NCBI GenBank assembly: GCA_023387235.1
Contig: JAEWIJ010000107.1
Span: forward strand, 1 to 10,319
Origin: Pseudomonadota bacterium
Lineage (GTDB): Bacteria > Pseudomonadota > Alphaproteobacteria > Rhizobiales > Hyphomicrobiaceae
DNA: 10,319 nt
Direction: 5' to 3'
Part shown: positions 1 to 4,836 of the stretch, one piece after another
How the letters are laid out: every line of letters starts with the position of its first letter
Position numbering within the stretch: the first letter of the stretch is position 1
Program-made: the position numbers and the translations under genes
The notes under the pieces: model-generated
What the model was told of the DNA's origin: nothing
Seen by the model: only the letters and a program-made list of their open reading frames with translations
Database searches by the model: none

Positions 1-370
1 TCGGCACGATCACGACGTCGCCGGGCGCGGTGATGGCCTGCGCCATGTTGGCGAAGCCTTCCTTCGAGCCGAGGGTGGCGACGACCTGCGTGCTCGGGTT
101 CAGCTTCACGCCGAAGCGACGGCCGTAGTAGGCGGCCTGGGCCTTGAGCAGGCCGTTGATGCCTTTGGACGCCGAATAGCGGTTCGTCCGCGGCTTGCTC
201 ACGGTCTCGATCAGCTTATCGTTGATGTGCTTGGGCGTCGGCAGGTCCGGATTGCCCATGCCGAGATCGATGATGTCGGCGCCGCGAGCTCGCGCCTGGG
301 CCTTGAGCCGGTTCACTTCCGCGAACACATAGGGCGGGAGGCGCTTGATGCGATGAAAATCCTCGATCAC
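1..370 (-). CDS. PLP-dependent aminotransferase, AlaC / LL-diaminopimelate aminotransferase-like (partial, C-terminus off the window)
   Basis: This is the first ~123 residues of a class I/II fold-type I aminotransferase, which moves an amino group between an amino acid and a 2-oxo acid in the cytoplasm using PLP. The reading frame gives VIEDFHRIKRLPPYVFAEVN, then IIDLGMGNPDLPTP, a segment with YSASKGINGL, and TLGSKEGFANM. These match the N-terminus of E. coli AlaC (YfdZ) and proteins often annotated as LL-diaminopimelate or aspartate aminotransferase. I chose the GTG at 370 because family members begin just before the E-(D/E)-F-H-R-I block and a GAGG lies about 8 bases upstream. The PLP lysine is beyond the left edge, so the substrate (alanine/glutamate, aspartate or LL-diaminopimelate) cannot be decided. 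It is divergent from phaC. From memory, Hyphomicrobiales often place such an aminotransferase, followed by homoserine dehydrogenase, beside phaC. Family is secure; specificity is not. Confidence 0.88.
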   Translation of the reverse strand, partial: MIEDFHRIKRLPPYVFAEVNRLKAQARARGADIIDLGMGNPDLPTPKHINDKLIETVSKPRTNRYSASKGINGLLKAQAAYYGRRFGVKLNPSTQVVATLGSKEGFANMAQAITAPGDVVIVP

Positions 371-675
371 GGCGGGACCTCGATTGGCCAAGGGCAGACG
401 ACGGCCAGATGCACGCCCCGCGGGTAAGCCGACGGGCGGCACGGCTGGCACCGTCTACTCTATTGCGCGGATTCCCGCCAGAGTGAGGCGGCAGGCGACC
501 CCTCGGAAGAAATTCCACGCATGTGATCCTAAGCATGGGGCCGAGGCTTGATTGCCACCCTGGTGCGGCACGGCTACCCTACGTGCGCTGATTGGTCCCT
601 CGCGCGATCTGCGGGAATCACCTCCTGGTAACAAGGTGAGCCCAGGGTCTGCTTCTGCCTTTCCTGGAATCCTGC
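371..675. other. Divergent intergenic region between aminotransferase gene and phaC
   Basis: This 305-base gap separates two genes read outward, so it should hold both promoters and the phaC leader. I saw no convincing sigma-70 -35/-10 pair on either strand and no open frame with a ribosome binding site. The only clear structure is at 609-642, described separately. Two or three CTGC words lie just upstream of phaC (about 650-675), but they do not form the spaced palindrome expected of a PhaR site. Confidence 0.6.
609..642 (+). other. Leader segment with two 16S rRNA 3'-end-like words and a 6-bp inverted repeat
   Basis: Positions 617-626 read ATCACCTCCT, identical to the anti-Shine-Dalgarno end of bacterial 16S rRNA, and are preceded by CTGCGG at 609-614 as in 16S. 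Positions 629-637 plus neighbours read GGTAACAAGGT, the other strongly conserved word near the 16S 3' end. Their order is swapped compared with rRNA. TCACCT (618-623) and AGGTGA (634-639) can pair into a 6-bp stem with a 10-base loop. On the minus strand the segment reads as a perfect AGGAGGTGAT ribosome binding sequence, but no ATG, GTG or TTG follows at a usable distance. It lies about 35-65 bases before the phaC start. The matches are read directly; any role is unknown. Confidence 0.45.
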
Positions 676-2517
676 ATGTCCAAAAAATCCCCGGAATTGC
701 CAGCGAAGTCCTCTGCAACTCGAGTGGACTGGACCCAGTACATGGTGAACGATCCGGAAGCCTTCGCGCGCAACATGGTCCGCCTCGTCGAGGAGGGCGG
801 AAAGGCCTGGTCGGCCCTGATCGAGCGCTCGGAGAAGACGGGCGGCGCCTTGAGCCAGCCGGGCGACGTCAACGAGGCGACCCATATCGTCGGCGAGATC
901 ATGCGCCAGTGGTTCAGCGACCCAGTGCGGGCCGCCGAGTCGCAGGGCGAGCTCATGCGCGGCTATTTCGATGTGTGGGACGCGACGGTGCGGCGCATGA
1001 TGGGCGAGGACGTCGAGGCCGTCGCCAAGCCCGAGCCGGGCGACAGCCGTTTCAAGGACGAGGAGTGGACGGCCAATCCGTACTTCGATTTCTGGAAGCA
1101 AGCCTATCTCGTGACCTCGAACTGGGCCGAGAAGGTCATCGACGATACCGAAGGCTTCGACGAGCGCACGCGTCAGCGCGCCGAGTACTATTTCCGGCAA
1201 GTGGCGAGCGCGCTTTCGCCGACCAATTTCCCGCTGACCAACCCGGAGGTCCTGCGCGAGACGTTCAAGACGAACGGCGAGAACCTCGTGCGCGGCGTTT
1301 CCAACCTGATCCATGACCTCGAAGCGCCCGGCGAGCTCATGAAGATCAGCCAGACGGACACGAGCGCCTTCGAGGTCGGACGCAATCTCGCGGTCACGCC
1401 GGGGAAGGTCGTCTTCCAGAACGACATCTTCCAGCTCATCCAGTACACGCCCTCGACGGCGAAGGTGCGCGAGGTGCCGCTGCTGATCGTTCCGCCGTGG
1501 ATCAACAAGTTCTACATCCTCGATCTCACCGAGCAGAAGTCGTTCATCCGCTACATCGTGGCGCAGGGCTTCACGGTCTTCGTCGTGTCGTGGGTCAATC
1601 CGGACGCGCGCCTCGCGAACAAGACCTTCGAGGACTACATGCGCGAAGGCATCCAGGCCGCGACGGATGCGGTGCAGCGCGAGACGGGCGTCGAGAAGAT
1701 CAACATCGTCGGCTATTGCGTCGGCGGCACGCTGCTCGCGACGACGCTGGCCTACGAGGCCGCGACCGGGCGCGACAACTACGTCTCGGCGACGTTCTTC
1801 GCGGCGCAGGCGGACTTCACCAAGGCCGGCGACCTCCTGCTGTTCATCGACGATGCGCAGCTCAAGGCGCTCGAGGAGATGATGGCGGAGCGCGGCTATC
1901 TCGACGGCTCGCGCATGGCGACGGTGTTCAACCTGCTGCGCCCGCGCGACCTGATCTGGCCGTACATCGTCAACAACTACATGCTCGGCAAGACGCCTTT
2001 CCCGTTCGATCTCCTGTACTGGAACCAGGACTCGACGCGGATGCCGCCAGCGAACCACAGCTTCTACCTGCGCCAGTTCTACAAGGACAACAAGCTCGCC
2101 AAGGGCGAGATGAAGATCGGCGGCATCACGCTCGATATGAGCAAGGTCACGCTGCCGGTCTATGAGCTCGCCGCGCGCGAGGATCACATCGCGCCGGCGA
2201 AGTCCGTGTTCATCAGCTCGCGGCTGTTCGGCGGCCCGGTCGACTATGTGATGTCGGGCTCGGGGCATATTGCCGGCGTGATCAATCCGCCGATCGAGGG
2301 GCGCCCGCCGAAGTATCAGTTCTGGACGAATCCGGATCGCGTCGACGACCTCGTGGCGTGGCTCGAAGGGGCCATGGAGACGCCCGGCTCGTGGTGGCCG
2401 CACTGGATGAGCTGGCTCAAGAAGCGGTCCGGCAACTTGGTGGCCGCCCGCGAGCCCGGCGCCACGCTCGGCGTGATCGAGGACGCCCCCGGCTCCTACG
2501 TGCGCGCGAAGACTTGA
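676..2517 (+). CDS. phaC: Class I poly(3-hydroxyalkanoate) synthase PhaC
   Basis: PhaC polymerises (R)-3-hydroxyacyl-CoA, usually 3-hydroxybutyryl-CoA, into PHA on the surface of cytoplasmic storage granules. The 613-residue product has the usual class I length. An N-terminal PhaC_N region (roughly residues 110-280) is followed by an alpha/beta-hydrolase core. The lipase-like box GYCVGG gives catalytic Cys348, REDHIAP gives Asp503, and SGSGHIAGVINP gives His531; the spacing matches Cys319/Asp480/His508 of the Cupriavidus enzyme. The block from RPRDLIWPYIVNNYMLG through PFDLLYWN is also typical, as is the C-terminal WWPHWMSWL and APGSYV. The ATG at 676 is preceded only by a weak GGAA, 7 bases away. 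No phasin, phaR, phaA or phaB is in the window, so precursor supply and granule proteins must be encoded elsewhere. The gene is monocistronic here: divergent upstream, convergent downstream. Confidence 0.97.
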   Translation: MSKKSPELPAKSSATRVDWTQYMVNDPEAFARNMVRLVEEGGKAWSALIERSEKTGGALSQPGDVNEATHIVGEIMRQWFSDPVRAAESQGELMRGYFDVWDATVRRMMGEDVEAVAKPEPGDSRFKDEEWTANPYFDFWKQAYLVTSNWAEKVIDDTEGFDERTRQRAEYYFRQVASALSPTNFPLTNPEVLRETFKTNGENLVRGVSNLIHDLEAPGELMKISQTDTSAFEVGRNLAVTPGKVVFQNDIFQLIQYTPSTAKVREVPLLIVPPWINKFYILDLTEQKSFIRYIVAQGFTVFVVSWVNPDARLANKTFEDYMREGIQAATDAVQRETGVEKINIVGYCVGGTLLATTLAYEAATGRDNYVSATFFAAQADFTKAGDLLLFIDDAQLKALEEMMAERGYLDGSRMATVFNLLRPRDLIWPYIVNNYMLGKTPFPFDLLYWNQDSTRMPPANHSFYLRQFYKDNKLAKGEMKIGGITLDMSKVTLPVYELAAREDHIAPAKSVFISSRLFGGPVDYVMSGSGHIAGVINPPIEGRPPKYQFWTNPDRVDDLVAWLEGAMETPGSWWPHWMSWLKKRSGNLVAAREPGATLGVIEDAPGSYVRAKT

Positions 2518-2530
2518 GGCTTCTTCTCTT

Positions 2531-2672
2531 CTCGTTCTCCCCGCACGCGGGGAGAAGGTCGGGATGAGGGGCGGCCGCTTGCGCTGACGTTGGCGTATGC
2601 CGCCGCCCCTCACGTCGTGCTGAAAGCACGCCTCTGGCGTGGCCCTCTCCCCGTGAAGGACGGGGAGAGGGG
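2531..2672. repeat. Palindrome-rich intergenic element (REP-like) between convergent genes
   Basis: About 140 bases made almost entirely of inverted repeats. Stem 1 pairs TTCTCCCCGC (2535-2544) with GCGGGGAGAA (2547-2556), 10 bp with a 2-base centre. Stem 2 pairs TGAGGGGCGGC (2565-2575) with GCCGCCCCTCA (2602-2612), 11 bp. Stem 3 pairs CGTGCT (2616-2621) with AGCACG (2625-2630). Stem 4 pairs CCCTCTCCCCGT (2643-2654) with ACGGGGAGAGGG (2660-2671), 12 bp with a 5-base loop. The outer arms share a CTCCCCG core, so long-range pairing is also possible. The layout resembles short dispersed palindromic elements common between genes in Hyphomicrobiales. It sits 14 bases after the phaC stop and ends 10 bases before the end of the convergent gene, so it may stop transcription from both sides. 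No stem is followed by a T run, so it is not a canonical Rho-independent terminator. Confidence 0.75.
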
Positions 2673-2681
2673 ACCAGTGGA

Positions 2682-3614
2682 TCAAGCCTTGTTGCGATTG
2701 AAGACGTAGGACGCCAGCATCCCGGCGCCGACGGCGATGAGCACCGTGAAGACGCCGTAGAGAAACGAGTGGTCGAAGGCAAAGCGATGGATGAAATGCT
2801 CGAGCCCTTCGCGCTCGAGATCGAGCTTCGTCGTGTAGGTGCTCAGAAGCTCGCCATCACGAAAGAGATAGACCCGCGTCTCGAAGGCGCCGACGGTGAC
2901 CGTCGCCGGCATGTCGAAGGCGGATCGGAACAGGCTCCGCCCGACGAAGGCGACGCCGTACTCGTCCTGCTGGTAGAGGCGGTCGCGCTGCTTGAGGCGA
3001 ACGACGGCGTCGCGCCACTCCTTGATCTCGGGAGCCGTCAAGGCGCGCGCCGAGCGGTGGAAGGTCATGGGCACGAAGTCGAAGCCGATGCCGCTCGACT
3101 TCAGCACGTCGTCGGAGGCGATCTCGTCGAGGGGACGGGTCGAGCTGATGGCGTAGTAGCTCGGCACGCTCGTGAAGGTCGTCGAGGACGTGTTGATCCA
3201 GAGGCCGCCGACGTTGCTCTTCTTGCGGGCGACGAGGCGCGTCGGCGCGCCGGAGATGACGATCACGACGTCGTAGAGGCCCGACTCTGCACTCGTCTGG
3301 CGGCTGTTGTCGACGGCGCCGAAAACGATGATGCCTGTCCCTGAGAATGTGGACGTCACGGCAATGCGCCGCGTGGAGACGTCCGCGTGGACCGTCTCGC
3401 GGGGCAGGGGGGCCGTTTCGGGGGAAGGTGCCTGTGGCGTCGACGGAGGCGGTGGCGTGAGCTGCACGGGCGGCACCGGCTGGGTCGAGGGGGGCGGCGG
3501 CTGTGGCGGCGTCGGGCGCTGGGCATTGGCGGTGCCGACGAGTGAGCCTGCGGTGAGCGCTGCGGCCACGAGCGCCGCCATGGTCGGGTGTTGCATGAGG
3601 CGTGTCCCGCCCAT
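2682..3614 (-). CDS. Alph_Pro_TM / TIGR02186 family membrane-anchored protein
   Basis: A 310-residue protein of unknown function that I assign to the alphaproteobacteria-restricted Alph_Pro_TM (TIGR02186) family. Residues 12-31 form a signal peptide ending AGSLVGTANA. Residues 33-72 are a proline-rich linker. A beta-rich extracytoplasmic domain (about 73-270) carries the family-like stretches ITSTF-type SGTGIIVFGAVDN, YDVVIVISG, GGLWIN and VPSYYAISSTRPL. Residues 284-304 form one C-terminal membrane span, followed by the short basic tail NRNKA. Most of the protein should therefore face the periplasm. The ATG at 3614 overlaps the stop of the upstream permease gene in TGATG, and GGGAGG (3620-3625) lies 5 bases before it. 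A second ATG at 3596 would also keep the signal peptide. The link to the permease suggests a partner or accessory role, which is inference. Confidence 0.85.
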   Translation of the reverse strand: MGGTRLMQHPTMAALVAAALTAGSLVGTANAQRPTPPQPPPPSTQPVPPVQLTPPPPSTPQAPSPETAPLPRETVHADVSTRRIAVTSTFSGTGIIVFGAVDNSRQTSAESGLYDVVIVISGAPTRLVARKKSNVGGLWINTSSTTFTSVPSYYAISSTRPLDEIASDDVLKSSGIGFDFVPMTFHRSARALTAPEIKEWRDAVVRLKQRDRLYQQDEYGVAFVGRSLFRSAFDMPATVTVGAFETRVYLFRDGELLSTYTTKLDLEREGLEHFIHRFAFDHSFLYGVFTVLIAVGAGMLASYVFNRNKA

Positions 3615-4537
3615 CACGACCTCCCGAGCGCCGTCAGCGAGAAGAGCTCGTCGGGATAAGCGACGAGGCTCCATGCGAGCCGGAGCGAGACCAGAAGCAC
3701 GATTCCCGCGAGGAGAAAGCGCAGCTGCTCGCCTTTGAGACGCTGGCCGGCGATCGCGCCGAACTGCGCGCCGATCACACCGCCCACGATCAGCAGCAGG
3801 GCGAGCGTGGCGTCCACGGTCTGGTTCTGCGTGGCATGGAGAACCGTTGTCGCGGCCGTCACGAACGTGATCTGGAAGAGCGACGTGCCGACGACGACGT
3901 TGGTCGGCACCTTGAGCAGGTAGATCATGGCCGGGACCATGATGAAGCCGCCGCCGACACCCATGATCGCGGCGAGAAAGCCGACGAAAACACCGAGGGT
4001 CAGAGGCGGGATCGCGCTGATGTAGAGTTTGGAGCGATGGAAGCGCATCTTCAGCGGCAGGCGATGGACCCAGTTGTGCTGACCGCGTGTCCGGCTCGCT
4101 ACGACGGCGCCGGATTGCGCCTGCCGGATCGCGTTGATGCTCTCGATCATCATCAGCGTGCCGATCGTGCCGAGCATTGTCACGTAGCTGATGATGACGA
4201 AGAGATCGAACTGGCCGACGCGGCGCAGCGCCTTCACCGCCTCGACGCCGAACACCGAGCCGAAGATGCCGCCTGCGAGCAGGATCGTGCCCATCTTGAA
4301 GTCGATATTGCGGCGGCGCCATTGCGCCAGCGCACCCGAGACCGACGAGGCGACGATCTGCGCGGCTTCCGTGCCGACGGCCACCGCCGAGGGCACGCCC
4401 GTGAAGATCAGGAGCGGCGTCATCAGGAACCCGCCGCCGACCCCGAACATGCCGGAGAGAAAGCCGACCGATGCCCCCATCCCGATGATCAGGAAGAGAT
4501 TTGCGGACATCTCGGCGATCGGCAAATAGATGTTCAT
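3614..4537 (-). CDS. TauE/SafE family permease (sulfite/organosulfonate-type exporter)
   Basis: A 307-residue integral inner-membrane protein of the TauE/SafE (DUF81) family, whose characterised members move sulfite, sulfoacetate or similar small anions. The family's internal duplication is plain: GMFGVGGGFLMTP with GVPSAVAVGTEAAQ (residues 30-60), and IMGVGGGFIMVP with VPTNVVVGTSLFQ (residues 191-222). About eight hydrophobic segments are visible. A polar loop at 132-170, rich in Arg and His, separates the halves. The length is normal. I placed the start at the ATG giving MNIYLPIAEMSAN, a beginning I recall in close alphaproteobacterial relatives. No good ribosome binding site precedes it, and a TTG at 4660 would add 41 residues without family resemblance. 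It is the first gene of a two-gene unit with the Alph_Pro_TM protein. The substrate is not determinable from sequence. Confidence 0.9.
   Translation of the reverse strand: MNIYLPIAEMSANLFLIIGMGASVGFLSGMFGVGGGFLMTPLLIFTGVPSAVAVGTEAAQIVASSVSGALAQWRRRNIDFKMGTILLAGGIFGSVFGVEAVKALRRVGQFDLFVIISYVTMLGTIGTLMMIESINAIRQAQSGAVVASRTRGQHNWVHRLPLKMRFHRSKLYISAIPPLTLGVFVGFLAAIMGVGGGFIMVPAMIYLLKVPTNVVVGTSLFQITFVTAATTVLHATQNQTVDATLALLLIVGGVIGAQFGAIAGQRLKGEQLRFLLAGIVLLVSLRLAWSLVAYPDELFSLTALGRS
3620..3625 (-). promoter_or_regulatory. Ribosome binding site GGGAGG for the Alph_Pro_TM gene
   Basis: GGGAGG lies inside the last codons of the permease gene, 5 bases before the ATG at 3614. It selects that start over the in-frame ATG at 3596 and, with the TGATG overlap, points to translational coupling of the two genes. 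Confidence 0.7.
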
Positions 4538-4669
4538 CGTACGGCGCCGGATCCGAGCGGGGAGGGGCTGCGGGGCTGGGCGAGGGATCGCGCCGACGAC
4601 GCCAGCGTTGCCCAGGTGAATGCCTGAGCCTCGTGGCGAGCGGGCGCGTTCTCGGGACAAGTACCGGTT

Positions 4670-4701
4670 GCTATAAGCCCTGAGGAGGAGCGGCGCGTCA
4701 A
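4670..4701 (-). promoter_or_regulatory. Weak sigma-70-like promoter candidate for the permease unit
   Basis: On the minus strand TTGACG (4696-4701) is followed by TATAGC (4670-4675). The -35 is close to consensus. The spacing to TATAGC is 20 bases, longer than the usual 16-18, and moving to a better spacing gives a poor -10. A transcript from here would have a leader of roughly 125 bases. Tentative. Confidence 0.25.
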
Positions 4702-4766
4702 TGTGTTGTTGAGATCAATCGTTCCATTTTTCAACCGTAGGAGTTGCGGCGGGCGCCTCGGGCAAA

Positions 4767-4780
4767 GCGCGCTCCCGCGC
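4767..4780 (-). terminator. Weak terminator-like hairpin after the PodJ-like gene
   Basis: GCGCG and CGCGC pair around a 4-base loop about 57 bases past the stop. On the minus strand it is followed by only TTT. The stem is short and the T run minimal, so this is a low-confidence call. Confidence 0.25.
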
Positions 4781-4836
4781 GGCCCTGCGTCATCGGCTTT
4801 TGTGGAAGCTTTTGCGGCCTTTGAGCGAGCAGGTGC

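Larger units (their letters stand above)
4538..4836. other. Intergenic region between PodJ-like gene and permease unit
   Basis: About 300 bases between two minus-strand genes. It holds one weak promoter candidate for the permease unit (4670-4701) and one short GC hairpin near the PodJ-like gene's end (4767-4780). A 66-codon open frame (4534-4734, minus, TTG start) overlaps the permease start in ATGA. It has no ribosome binding site and no recognisable protein, so it is not annotated as a gene. Confidence 0.55.

Noticed and set aside
445..470. Possible sigma-54 promoter around TGGCAC ... TTGC
   Set aside because: The GG and GC elements are 16 bases apart instead of the required 10.
548..580. 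TTGATT followed by a CTACCCT-like -10 as a phaC promoter
   Set aside because: Spacing is 19-21 bases and the -10 matches poorly, so it does not rise above background.
617..627. Perfect AGGAGGTGAT ribosome binding sequence on the minus strand
   Set aside because: No ATG, GTG or TTG lies 4-12 bases downstream, and the frames there close quickly, so it does not serve a gene.
645..675. CTGC-rich stretch as a PhaR operator
   Set aside because: The spaced CTGC-N3-GCAG palindrome is absent and no phaR is in the window.
574..2685. A ~700-codon open frame on the minus strand across all of phaC
   Set aside because: It is an antisense shadow caused by GC-rich codon usage. Its Arg/His/Asp-rich, low-complexity product resembles no protein, while the opposite strand encodes a complete PhaC with catalytic residues.
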